Shown: positions 47,342 to 57,300 of the stretch, piece by piece
Position numbering within the stretch: the stretch's first letter is position 1
How the letters are laid out: the number at the start of each line of letters is the position of its first letter
DNA from: Clostridium sp. CAG:433
Lineage (GTDB): Bacteria > Bacillota_I > Bacilli_A > RF39 > UBA660
Reading direction: 5' to 3'
DNA: 64,000 bases
Assembly (NCBI GenBank): GCA_000433675.1
Contig: FR893558.1
Span: forward strand, 25,045 to 89,044
Position numbers and translations under genes: made by a program
Notes under the pieces: generated by a model
What the model saw: the letters and a program-made list of their open reading frames with translations, nothing else
What the model was told of the DNA's origin: nothing
Database searches by the model: none

Positions 47342-49564
47342 ATGACAATAGGTGTAAATTTAAAAACAATAGTAAAAAATTATTCATTATGTGAAAAGTT
47401 ATTTAGAGAAGATTGTAAAGACAATAATTATGTAAAAGGAATATTGGATTTTTTTTCTAATGTTGAAATAAATAGTGATATTATACGTGATTTAAAAAGA
47501 CTAAAAAAAGAAGGGAATAAAATAGATTTATACGTACCTAATTATTTAGTTTATGATAATAAAATAATAATGGAAAAAGTTAAAAGATTATTAGAATTTG
47601 ATGAGTTTTCTTTTGACAATATAAAAAAATATAATTCATTAGATGAATTAAAAAATGATAATATAGATTGTTTTGTTTCTGATTTTAATATTGGTGGACA
47701 AGGAATAATTTTACCATATCAAGTAATTAAATTAGATAGTAGTGATTATGAAAAATTTGAATTAGTAAAAAAGGTTTATAACGCTAATTATGATATCAAT
47801 TTAAGAAAAATTAATGAACTTGAATATAATACTCAAAAAGCAAGAACAGGTATTCCATCTGTAGATAAACCATGGAGAAAGTTTTATTCAGAAAAAGAAA
47901 AAAGTGTAGTAATGCCAAAGAAAACTATGTATGAATATTTAAGATGTGGCGCTGAAAAAATGTCTAATAAGACTGCTCTTATTTATTATGGAAGAAAATT
48001 TACATATAAAGAATTGATGGAAAAAATTGATAAGTACGCATCATCATTTATAAGTTATGGAATAAAAGAAGGAGATGTTGTATCAATATGTATGCCAAAT
48101 GCACCAGAAGCAATTTTTATGGTATATGCATTAAATAAAATTGGTGCAATTGCAAATATGATACATCCTTTAAAAAGTCCTAATGAAATAAAAGAATATG
48201 TAAATAAAGTTGATTCTAAAATGTTACTTGTTTTAGATACGTCACTTCAAAATATAGAGGGTATAACAAATGAATTATGCACTGATAAAATAGTTTCGGT
48301 ATCAGTTGGTAATTCAATGCCTTTATATATGAAACTTATATTTGAAAAATCAAAAAAATTAAATTTAACAAAAGAATATATTTCTCTTAAAGATTTTGAA
48401 AATAATGGAAAAAAAGTAAAAAATTCATTACAAGTAGATTATAAAGAAAATGCTGGCGCAGCAATAATGCATACTGGTGGTACAAGCGGTAAATCAAAGG
48501 CTGTTTTACTTACAAATGATAATCTTAATTCAATGGTTCATGCTCAAAGAGTAACAGCTAAAAACTTTGCTGAAGGTGATGTAATGCTTACAATAATGCC
48601 TGTATTCCATGGATTTGGATTATGCAGTTCTGTTCATATGCCTTTATCATATGGTGTATCAGTAGTTTTATGGCCAAAGTTTGAATCTAAAAAGTTAAAA
48701 TCAATGTATGAAAAAAATAACGTTAATCACATGTTTGGAATACCAAAGTTATTTGAATGTTTAATAAAAGAAAATGTTGATTTAACTAATGCTGGATATC
48801 TTGTTTCAGGTGGGGAAAAAATTGAACAAAAAAGAGAACAAAAAATTAATAATGGGTTCTTGGAGAATGGTTCAAGATTTAACTTAAAAAAAGGTTATGG
48901 TTTAACAGAAGCAACAGCGGGTACAACTTTATCTGATGATTATAGTAATAGACTCGGAAGTATTGGAATACCACTTGTATGTAATGATTTTAAAGTAGTA
49001 AAACCAGGAACAGAAGAAGAACTAGGATATTATGAAAAAGGTGAATTTTGTATTTCAGGCCCAACTGTTATGAAGTGTTACTATAATGATGAAGAAGAAA
49101 CTAAAAAAACATTAAGAAAACATTCTGATGGAAAAATATGGCTTCATACAGGTGATATGGGATATATGGATGAATCTGGGCTTTTATATTACACAGATAG
49201 ATTAACAAGAATGTATACATCTGGAGGATTTAACGTATATCCACCACATATAGAAGAAGTTATATTAAAATTAGATGAAATAGAATCATGTGCAGTAGTA
49301 CCAATGAAACACCCAAGTAAAAATATTAAAGTGCCAAAGGTATATATAATTATGAAAAAAGGTTATGAACTTAATGAAGATTTATTAAATAAAATAAAAA
49401 ATATTTGTTCTTTAAATCTTGATTTATATCATCAACCATTTAGTATTGAGAGTATAGATTCATTCCCAATAACAAATTTAGGAGAAAATATTGGTAAAGT
49501 AGATTATAAAAAATTAGAAGAAAATGCAAATGAAACAGTGAAGGTAAAAAAATTAGTAAAGTAA
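47342..49564 (+). CDS. AMP-forming acyl ligase with degenerate HAD-like N-terminus
   Basis: A 740-residue protein. Residues ~190-730 are an ANL-family AMP-forming ligase: P-loop MHTGGTSGKSKAVLL, GYGLTEATAGTT, the adenylate contact TGDMGYMDESG and YTDRLTRMYTSGGFNVYP. The family activates carboxylic acids to acyl-AMP, then acyl-CoA or acyl-ACP. Residues 1-160 resemble the HAD domain of the next protein in layout (LKRLKKEGNKIDLYVPNYL against LPKKLKADGHKIYIITGRV) but lack the DxD nucleophile. The start at 47342 follows AGAGGGG. It lies 12 nt before the HAD-PlsC gene. Together they suggest activation and transfer of a fatty acid onto a glycerolipid. Confidence 0.85.
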   Translation: MTIGVNLKTIVKNYSLCEKLFREDCKDNNYVKGILDFFSNVEINSDIIRDLKRLKKEGNKIDLYVPNYLVYDNKIIMEKVKRLLEFDEFSFDNIKKYNSLDELKNDNIDCFVSDFNIGGQGIILPYQVIKLDSSDYEKFELVKKVYNANYDINLRKINELEYNTQKARTGIPSVDKPWRKFYSEKEKSVVMPKKTMYEYLRCGAEKMSNKTALIYYGRKFTYKELMEKIDKYASSFISYGIKEGDVVSICMPNAPEAIFMVYALNKIGAIANMIHPLKSPNEIKEYVNKVDSKMLLVLDTSLQNIEGITNELCTDKIVSVSVGNSMPLYMKLIFEKSKKLNLTKEYISLKDFENNGKKVKNSLQVDYKENAGAAIMHTGGTSGKSKAVLLTNDNLNSMVHAQRVTAKNFAEGDVMLTIMPVFHGFGLCSSVHMPLSYGVSVVLWPKFESKKLKSMYEKNNVNHMFGIPKLFECLIKENVDLTNAGYLVSGGEKIEQKREQKINNGFLENGSRFNLKKGYGLTEATAGTTLSDDYSNRLGSIGIPLVCNDFKVVKPGTEEELGYYEKGEFCISGPTVMKCYYNDEEETKKTLRKHSDGKIWLHTGDMGYMDESGLLYYTDRLTRMYTSGGFNVYPPHIEEVILKLDEIESCAVVPMKHPSKNIKVPKVYIIMKKGYELNEDLLNKIKNICSLNLDLYHQPFSIESIDSFPITNLGENIGKVDYKKLEENANETVKVKKLVK

Positions 49565-49576
49565 TGGAGGCTTTTT

Positions 49577-51151
49577 ATGGCAAATATAGCATTTGATGTA
49601 GATGGAGTAATGACAAATTTAGCAAAATTCCAATTAGATACTGGAAGAAAATATTTTGGGGAAGATTCTGTTAAGGATCCTACAAAATATGATGTAAAGG
49701 ATATTTTTGATGTTAGTAAAGAAGAAAGAGAAAAATATTGGTTAAAATATATATGGCCATATTGTATAACTGAAGAAATGAGAAAAAACTTAAGCGAATT
49801 ACCTAAAAAGTTAAAGGCAGATGGCCATAAAATTTATATAATAACTGGCAGAGTTCACACAACAGAAGATGGAATTAGAGGTAAATTATTTAGAAAAATG
49901 CTTTTATCTTGGCTTAAAAAAAATGGCTTTGAATATGATGAAATCATTTATGTTAATGAAAACAATAGTGCAGAGGAAAAACTTAATGCATGTAAAGAAA
50001 ATAATATTGATTTAATGATAGAAGATAAAACAGAAAATATTGAGGTAATCAAAGATGTATCAAGTGTAATATGTGTTAATGCAGAATATAATGAAAATGC
50101 AGATTTTGGTGATATTGTTAGAATAGATAATTTTGATAATGGTTATGAAGTAATTAATTCTGTTTTAGAAAAAGATAATAAAAATTTTAAATTGTTATCT
50201 AATGAAGAGATGGATGAATTATCACAAGATGAATTAAAAAAATATTATGAAAAAATGAGAGAATATTATAAAAATAGACCATTAGATCCAAATTTAAAAA
50301 AACAAGAAAAAACATATCAAGTAACTAGTAAAGTTGGAATACCTTTATTTAAACTTGTTTTTAAACCTCATATGTTTGGCAAAGAAAATATACCAAAAGA
50401 AAAAAAAGGTAATATTTATGTTAGTAATCATTTAGGTTCACTTGATCAATTTCCAATTATAAGTATGCTTGGACCTGATTCACCAATGCATTTTTTAGCA
50501 GCATCAACACTTTTAGGTTTAAAAAGAGCGCTTCTTTATACAAAAACAGGTGCAATATTTGTAGATAGAAATGATCCACAAAGTAGAAAAGAATCAAAAG
50601 AAAAAATGATGCAGATATTATTAAATGGTGGTAATGTATTCTTATTTCCAGAAGGAACAAGGAATTATTTAAGAGAAGGACAAGCAAAAGAAATATTTGA
50701 AAAATATATAAACGATGATATTCCATTTGAAGATTTTTATGAAAAAGTAAAAAAGAATAAAACATCACAAGTAAATTATTTAGAAGAATTATTAAAAAAT
50801 AATACAATAACAAAAGAAGAATTTGTTAAAAATATTTATGATGTTGATAGTTTCTTGAAGGAATTAGTAACAGATAAAAGAATAAATGAATCAGATTATT
50901 ACGAAAATATTTTCTTACCATTCAAATATGGAGCTGTCGCAATGGCAAAAGAAACAGGTGCAACAATTGTTCCATTCGCAGTAAATAATAATTACTTTAA
51001 TTCTGATCCTCTTTTAGTACGTGCTGGAAAACCAATGAAAGTAAATGTAGAAGATGATTTAGAAGAAAAAACTTCTGAACTTAGAGATGAAATAAAAACT
51101 ATGGTTTGGGAAAATGCGGAATATGAGAAAACATTAAAATTAAGAAAATAA
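49577..51151 (+). CDS. HAD-like domain fused to PlsC-type acyltransferase
   Basis: A 524-residue fusion. Residues 1-190: HAD-like phosphatase domain of the NT5C type with FDVDGVM (nucleophile Asp), IITGR and DLMIEDKTEN. Residues ~240-515: lysophosphatidic acid acyltransferase with the HxxxxD motif NHLGSLD and FPEGTR, plus VPFAVNNNYF. The acyltransferase is interrupted between FPEGTR and FKYGAVAMAKETGATIVPFA by a charged ~90-residue helical insert. Strong RBS TGGAGG. Coupled with the acyl ligase upstream; the HAD domain could dephosphorylate a lipid intermediate or be a regulatory remnant. Confidence 0.87.
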   Translation: MANIAFDVDGVMTNLAKFQLDTGRKYFGEDSVKDPTKYDVKDIFDVSKEEREKYWLKYIWPYCITEEMRKNLSELPKKLKADGHKIYIITGRVHTTEDGIRGKLFRKMLLSWLKKNGFEYDEIIYVNENNSAEEKLNACKENNIDLMIEDKTENIEVIKDVSSVICVNAEYNENADFGDIVRIDNFDNGYEVINSVLEKDNKNFKLLSNEEMDELSQDELKKYYEKMREYYKNRPLDPNLKKQEKTYQVTSKVGIPLFKLVFKPHMFGKENIPKEKKGNIYVSNHLGSLDQFPIISMLGPDSPMHFLAASTLLGLKRALLYTKTGAIFVDRNDPQSRKESKEKMMQILLNGGNVFLFPEGTRNYLREGQAKEIFEKYINDDIPFEDFYEKVKKNKTSQVNYLEELLKNNTITKEEFVKNIYDVDSFLKELVTDKRINESDYYENIFLPFKYGAVAMAKETGATIVPFAVNNNYFNSDPLLVRAGKPMKVNVEDDLEEKTSELRDEIKTMVWENAEYEKTLKLRK

Positions 51152-51159
51152 AATAAATA

Positions 51160-51194
51160 AGACAAAATTTAATAAAAAATTTGTCTTTTTTTAT
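51160..51194 (+). terminator. Rho-independent terminator
   Basis: AGACAAA pairs with TTTGTCT around an A-rich loop, extended by a few further pairs; T-run. Confidence 0.65.
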
Positions 51195-51236
51195 ATAAAA
51201 TATGTTATCATTATAATGGATGGAGGTAGATAAAAT

Positions 51237-53075
51237 ATGTATAGTTCATTATATTTTCAAATATGTAGTTTATTTTATATTGTATTACTTATGGTAATAT
51301 TTTTCTCAAAAGACAAAATAAAAAGTAAAGAAAATAAAATATTCTCAATATTGATAGTTACAAATTTTGTAGGATTGTTACTTGATTTAGCAAGTACATA
51401 TATGGCATTAACAGATTTGAACAATCCATTATTAAACTTTATATCAAAATTATATTTGGTTTATTTATTAACTTGGATTTCGTTATTTACATTTTATACA
51501 TTTGTTATATCATATAGTAAAAATAATAGTACGGAGTTTTCTAAAACTACAAAGTATAAAAATGTGAAACAGGTGTCACTTATTTTATATTTTGTAATGG
51601 CACTTTTATTATTAGTATTACCATTATATAACTTTAGCGAAAATGGAGTCATATATACATATGGACCAGGAGCTAACATTTCATATATAATTGGTGGTTT
51701 ATTAGATGTTGTATCAGTAATTATGATTATTTCTAATATAAGAAGAGTAAAGAAAATAAAATATTTACCACTTATATTTTATATCGCAGCATCAGCATCA
51801 GTAATATTAATACAAAAACTTCAACCTGAAATACTTTTAGTAACTGCAGTTGAATCATTTGTTACATTCTTACTTTACTTTACAATTGAAAACCCTGATG
51901 TTAAATTAATTGAACAACTCAATTTAGCTAAAGAACAAGCAGAAAGAGCAAACAGAGCAAAAACAGAGTTTTTAAGTAGTATGTCACATGAAATAAGAAC
52001 ACCACTTAATGCTATTGTTGGATTTAGTAATTCATTAAGTGATAACAAAAATATACCAGATGAAGCAAAATCAGATGTAAAAGACATATTAGTTGCATCA
52101 GATAGTTTACTAGAAATAGTAAATGGTGTACTTGATATTTCAAAAATTGAAGCAAACAAAATAGAAATAGTAAAAAAAGAATATGATACTAAAAAGATGT
52201 TTGATGAACTTGCAAAATTAACAAAAGTTAGAATAGGTGATAAACCAATTGATTTTATAACTAAGTTTGATGAAACTTTACCTAGAGTATTATATGGTGA
52301 TCAAACAAGAACAAAACAAGTAATATTAAATATTTTAACAAATGCTGCTAAATATACAGATAAGGGTAAAATTATATTTAGCGTTCAGTCAGTAGTTAAA
52401 GATAATGTATGTAGAATGATTATATCTGTAGAAGATACTGGTCGTGGAATAAAGAAAGATAGTATAAATAAATTATTTACTAAGTTTGAAAGATTAGATG
52501 AAGAAAATAATACAACAATAGAAGGAACAGGTCTTGGACTTGCAATTACAAAAAAATTATTAGAGATGATGCATGGTAAAATTGTTGTACAAAGTGAATA
52601 TGGAAAAGGATCTAAATTTACTATATCTTTAGATCAAAGAATTGTAAAAAATCCAACTATTAAATTAGATGAAGAAAAGACAGATGATATAGAAATTATT
52701 GATTTATCTTCTAAAAAAGTATTAGTTGTAGATGATAATAAATTAAATATAAAAGTTGCAACTAGATTATTATCACCATACAATGTAGAAATAGTATCAG
52801 CTGAATCAGGTATGGATTCAATTGAAATACTTAAAAAAGATAAAAAGATTGATCTTGTTCTTATGGATGATATGATGCCAAAAATGAGCGGAACAGAAAC
52901 ATTAAAAGAAATAAAGAAAAACAATCTATATGATGGACCTATAATCGCTCTTACTGCAAATGCACTTACTGGTATGAGAGAGAAATATATTGAACATGGG
53001 TTTACAGATTATTTATCAAAACCAATAGAAAAACCAGAATTAAATAGAATTTTAAAAACTTATTTGACAAAATAA
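51237..53075 (+). CDS. Hybrid sensor histidine kinase with seven-helix membrane sensor
   Basis: A 612-residue protein. Residues 1-218 hold about seven transmembrane helices without a large extracellular domain; HisKA with phospho-acceptor His251 in SMSHEIRTPLNAI; HATPase with NILTNAAKYT, EDTGRGI, FERLDE and EGTGLGLAIT; a C-terminal receiver with VVDDN, the phospho-Asp in LVLMDDMMP, and LSKPIEKPEL. The layout is the input half of a phosphorelay whose HPt and second receiver are encoded next. RBS TGGAGG. TATAAT at 51212-51217 probably provides the -10. Confidence 0.94.
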   Translation: MYSSLYFQICSLFYIVLLMVIFFSKDKIKSKENKIFSILIVTNFVGLLLDLASTYMALTDLNNPLLNFISKLYLVYLLTWISLFTFYTFVISYSKNNSTEFSKTTKYKNVKQVSLILYFVMALLLLVLPLYNFSENGVIYTYGPGANISYIIGGLLDVVSVIMIISNIRRVKKIKYLPLIFYIAASASVILIQKLQPEILLVTAVESFVTFLLYFTIENPDVKLIEQLNLAKEQAERANRAKTEFLSSMSHEIRTPLNAIVGFSNSLSDNKNIPDEAKSDVKDILVASDSLLEIVNGVLDISKIEANKIEIVKKEYDTKKMFDELAKLTKVRIGDKPIDFITKFDETLPRVLYGDQTRTKQVILNILTNAAKYTDKGKIIFSVQSVVKDNVCRMIISVEDTGRGIKKDSINKLFTKFERLDEENNTTIEGTGLGLAITKKLLEMMHGKIVVQSEYGKGSKFTISLDQRIVKNPTIKLDEEKTDDIEIIDLSSKKVLVVDDNKLNIKVATRLLSPYNVEIVSAESGMDSIEILKKDKKIDLVLMDDMMPKMSGTETLKEIKKNNLYDGPIIALTANALTGMREKYIEHGFTDYLSKPIEKPELNRILKTYLTK

Positions 53076-53094
53076 TATAGAAGTATGCTATAAT
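53064..53094 (+). promoter_or_regulatory. Internal promoter upstream of the HPt gene
   Basis: Perfect TTGACA (53064-53069) within the last codons of the kinase gene, and TGCTATAAT (53086-53094), an extended -10; 19-nt spacer. Confidence 0.6.
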
Positions 53095-53117
53095 CATAAT
53101 AGGAAAGGATTGTAGAT

Positions 53118-53471
53118 ATGGACAGAAGTTATTTAGAAGAAAATGGCGTAGATGTAAATGCTGGGCTTGAATTACTTGGTGATATGGATATGTATAATGA
53201 AACAATGGGTGATTTTTTAGAAGAAATAAATGAAAAATTACCAAAACTTGTTGAATACAAAAATAATAATGATATGCCAAATTATGCTATCATTGTTCAT
53301 TCAATAAAAAGTGATTCAAAATATTTAGGATTTACTAAACTTGCAGAACTTGCATACAATCATGAGATGAAAAGCAAAGCAAATGATACATCTTATGTTA
53401 ATGCAAACTATGATGAATTACAAAAGGAAATTGATCGTATAATTAAAATTATTAAAGAATATTTAGGATAA
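53118..53471 (+). CDS. HPt domain protein (phosphotransfer)
   Basis: A 117-residue four-helix HPt protein. His61 in IIVHSIKSDSKYLGF is the expected phospho-histidine (HxxKxxxxxLG pattern). It would carry phosphate from the receiver of the hybrid kinase to the single-domain receiver encoded next. AGGAAAGG lies upstream; it starts 42 nt after the kinase and also has its own promoter. Confidence 0.9.
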   Translation: MDRSYLEENGVDVNAGLELLGDMDMYNETMGDFLEEINEKLPKLVEYKNNNDMPNYAIIVHSIKSDSKYLGFTKLAELAYNHEMKSKANDTSYVNANYDELQKEIDRIIKIIKEYLG

Positions 53472-53489
53472 TTGGAGGTATTTAAATTT

Positions 53490-53894
53490 ATGGGCGAAAA
53501 ATTAGTTTTAATGCCGGATGTTAGAGAACAAACTATTCTTGTGGTAGATGATTCAAACATTACAAGGAGTTTGATTGAAAGAGTTTATAAAGATCAATAT
53601 AAAATTCTTATGGCATCAAATGGAAGAGAGGCTATTGATATAGTAGATACTATGCCAGAAGGTGTTATAGTAGCAATTTTACTTGATTTAAACATGTCGG
53701 ATCTTGATGGCTTTGCAGTGCTTGATTACTTCAAAGAAAAAGATTTATTTAATAAGATACCAGTATCGATAATTACTGGTGATAGTACGAAGGAAACTAT
53801 AAATAGATGTTTATCATATAATATAGTTGACATATTAATTAAACCATTTAGTGGATTTGATATTGAAAGAGTAGTCGCAAAAATGGTAAAATAG
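53490..53894 (+). CDS. Single-domain response regulator
   Basis: A 134-residue receiver: VVDDSN acid pair, phospho-acceptor Asp66 in ILLDLNMSD, Thr in IITGDST and Lys in LIKPFSG. No output domain. The start at 53490 follows TTGGAGGT; an in-frame TTG at 53472 is part of that site. Terminal component of the kinase-HPt-receiver relay; its effect must be by protein contact, on an unknown target. Confidence 0.92.
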   Translation: MGEKLVLMPDVREQTILVVDDSNITRSLIERVYKDQYKILMASNGREAIDIVDTMPEGVIVAILLDLNMSDLDGFAVLDYFKEKDLFNKIPVSIITGDSTKETINRCLSYNIVDILIKPFSGFDIERVVAKMVK

Positions 53895-53913
53895 ATTTAA
53901 AGGAGGAAAAAGT

Positions 53914-54267
53914 ATGAAAAAAACAACAGTAACAGGGTTAGAAGAAAAATGGGAGGTATTCTTAGTTTATATTATAGGAATCTTAGGATTTATATTTTCA
54001 TTCATGAAATATGATTATCTATCAAGTAATATTAAGTTCCAATATAGACAAGCAGGTACAATATGGCTTGTAAATATGATATTTTCAATTGCTAAAATAA
54101 TTTTAGCATATACAATAAATATTGCATTTATTGGTTATATATTCAATATGCTTTCACTTGTACTTTGGGTATTCTCAATCATAACAATTGTAAAAGCATT
54201 TAGCAATGAAACATATGAAATCCCTGTAATCGCAGATTTATCTAAAAAGATATTTGGAGAAAAGTAG
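53914..54267 (+). CDS. Small membrane protein (DUF4870/Tic20-like)
   Basis: A 117-residue protein with three to four transmembrane helices (about 15-31, 50-66, 71-94), a FQYRQAGTIWL motif between the first two and a charged C-terminus. The FHxxQ/FQYRQ-type motif and helix layout match DUF4870-like proteins. Strong RBS AAGGAGG. It lies 19 nt behind the receiver gene, so it is probably part of the phosphorelay operon, which makes it a possible partner. Confidence 0.7.
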   Translation: MKKTTVTGLEEKWEVFLVYIIGILGFIFSFMKYDYLSSNIKFQYRQAGTIWLVNMIFSIAKIILAYTINIAFIGYIFNMLSLVLWVFSIITIVKAFSNETYEIPVIADLSKKIFGEK

Positions 54268-54285
54268 AATTATCTACTTTTTTTA
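54260..54285 (+). terminator. Terminator of the phosphorelay operon
   Basis: AAAAGTAGA (54260-54268) with TCTACTTTT (54273-54281), ATTA loop, T-run; overlaps the stop codon. Confidence 0.85.
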
Positions 54286-54309
54286 TTTTGTAAAGTAATT
54301 ATATATTGA

Positions 54310-54339
54310 TTGACACTTTTAATTACTAAGTTGTATACT
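54310..54339 (+). promoter_or_regulatory. Promoter of prepilin gene 2
   Basis: Perfect TTGACA (54310-54315) and TATACT (54334-54339), 18-nt spacer. Confidence 0.65.
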
Positions 54340-54361
54340 TAAAATATAGTAGGAGAGTAAT

Positions 54362-57300
54362 ATGAAGAAAAAAGGATTTACATTAATAGAGTTATTAGCG
54401 GTATTAATATTAATTTCTATTATCGTAGTAATTTCAATGCCAAAGATTCTTAATGTAATAGAGCAAAGTAAGATAAAAGCATATGAACAAAGTGCAAATG
54501 GTATTTCTGATGCAGCAAAATTTAAACAAAATTCAGAAATTTCTAAAAATGGTGAATTTACAAGTGATTATTCATTTGCCGGTGGAAATTACGCTGATGA
54601 AAGTGAAAAATTACCATTTAAAGGAGATACACCATACTCAGGAATGTTACATTTAAATAAAAATGGCGAAACAGCATTAGCATTTGCTTTTAAAGATAAT
54701 AAAAAATATTATTGCGTTACAAAGAATTATAGTGATAAAAAATCTAGTGGTACAAAAATAAGAATTGGTGATGATTGTTCTATAACTTTGCCTGAAGGAC
54801 TTGTACTTTCTGCTGAAATAGAAGAAATAGAAGAATTTGTTCAAGTGGAAGATTCTAATCCAGGAATTATTTGTGGTGAAGAAAAAGAAGAAAATTATAA
54901 TAATGTAAATGAATGTCATATAAAAAGTGTTGAAGATTTTGTTGAATTGTCAGTACTTGTTAATTCTGGTAAAGATTTTAACGGTAAAAATGTTGTACTA
55001 GATAATAATATAGATTTTAATAATGATTTATCTTATATCAACCCAAATAGTACTAATTTTGGTGATTTTAATGAAGATGGTGCCACTCAAAGTATAAAAA
55101 AAGAAGTATCTGAAAGCTATGGGTTCAAACCTATTGGAAATAATACCAAAAATTTTAAAGGAGTCTTTTTAGGAAACAACAATAAAATTAAAGGTATTTA
55201 TATAAATAGAACTGAACAAGATTATGTAGGACTATTTGGTTTTATTTCAGGCAATATAAAAAATGTTTCTATTGAATCTGCTAATGTAAAAGGAAAAAAT
55301 TATGTTGGAACACTTGCTGGTAAGTTATCAGGAGTAAATAGTAATGGTTTTACAGTAAATAATTTAAATGTTTCTGGTAGTGGTAGTATTGGTTCTATTT
55401 TTGGTGATGCACCTAAAGTTCTTTCAATTTATGCTGAGAATGTAAATGTAAAAGGTGATACATCAGTAGGTGGAATAATTGGAAATGGAGGATATTCAAA
55501 ATATTCAGATAGTGTAATAATAAAAAATTCTACAGTAACAGGGACAACTAATACAAAAATGATAAGTGGTGGACAATATGGTTCAGTAAAAAACTATTTG
55601 GCTGTAAATGTAAAGTTAAATGATGAAGATGTATCTAATTCGACGTTAGAAATGATTGAGGATATAAACGGACTAGAAGCTGCAGGAATAGATACATATA
55701 TTGGCGGTGACAATGATAGTGACGGATTTTATTTTGATTATAATAAAAAAAATAAAATAGTAATAACAAATACAGAAGATAATCCAATTATCGGTCTTAC
55801 AACTGGAACAGGGACAAAAATAGATCCTTACTTAATATCGAGTGAAGAAGATTGGAAAAAAGCAACATCAATGTTAAATAATACAACATATTATTTTAAA
55901 CTAACGAAGGATTTGGATTTTTCAAATAAGAAGTTTTATATGTTTGGAAGTAAAACAATTCCATTCAATGGAATACTAGATGGGAATAATAAAAAAATAT
56001 CATCAGTAACATTAAATTTAGAAAAAAGTAGTTATATAGGTTTATCTGGATATGCAAGTAATGGAGTTATAAAAAATATAAATATAGATAAGTTTATTGT
56101 TAAAGGAGACTCATACGTAGGAACATTAACAGGAGAACAAAGAGTAGATATAAATGCATCTGCAAATGTAACTAATTCAAATGTAAGCGGTAATTCGTAT
56201 GTTGGAGGAGTATATGGAGCTGCAAGAACGCTATCATATGTGACAATAGATAATGTAAATGTAAAAGGTGATACGTCGGTTGGTGGAATAGTTGGCAATG
56301 TTGGATCTTCAAAATATACAAGTAATACAGTAATGAAGAATTCTATGGTAACAGGAACGACGTACACAAAAGCAATAAATGGTGGACAATATGGTTCCTC
56401 TAGAAACTATTTATTATTAAATATAAAATTAAATAATGAGGATGTATCTAATTCAACAAGCAATACAATTAATGACATAAATTCTTATGAAGTTGCAGGA
56501 ATAGATACATATATAGGTGGAGATAATGATAATACTGGATATTATTTTGATTATAATGATCAAAATAAAATAGTAATAACAACGGTAGAAGATAATCCAA
56601 TTGTTCAGCTTGAAAATGGAACAGGAACAAAAGAAGATCCATATTTAATATCAAGTGAAGAAGACTGGAAAAAGGCATCCGCAACATCTACAACAAGTGA
56701 TACATATTTTAAACTTACGAAAGATTTAGATTTTTCAAATAAAAAATTCTATATGCTAGGAAGTAAAAATAATGAGTTTAAAGGTACATTAGATGGAAAT
56801 GGTAAAAAAATATCAAACTTATCAATTAATGTTCCAAAAGTTTCTAGTTTTGATTATGTTGGAATTATTGGAAAAGGTGGTTCAGCATATGGAATTAATT
56901 TAAATAATATAAAAGTTACTGGATGTAATTATGTAGGCGCTTTATTTGGTAATACAAGAGGAACAGTTAGGGATATATACGGAAGCAATTTAAATATTTC
57001 TGGAAATAATTATATTGGTGGAATAGGCGGAGATATAAATACAAATTCACCTAGACCTTCAAGTATAATTGTATCCGCAAAAGTAGAAGGAAATAGCTAT
57101 GTAGGAATTACAACAGGTTCATCATACTATGGAATAGAGCAAATCGCAATTATTGGTGGATCTGCTACAGGAAATAGCTATGTAGGAAGATTAAGTGGTA
57201 GTACAGTAAGTTGGCATGATACATATGCACTTGAATCAATACCAAGTGGAAATGGTGGAAAAGATGGCTGGAAAACAATACCGAGTGATGCTAATTTATC

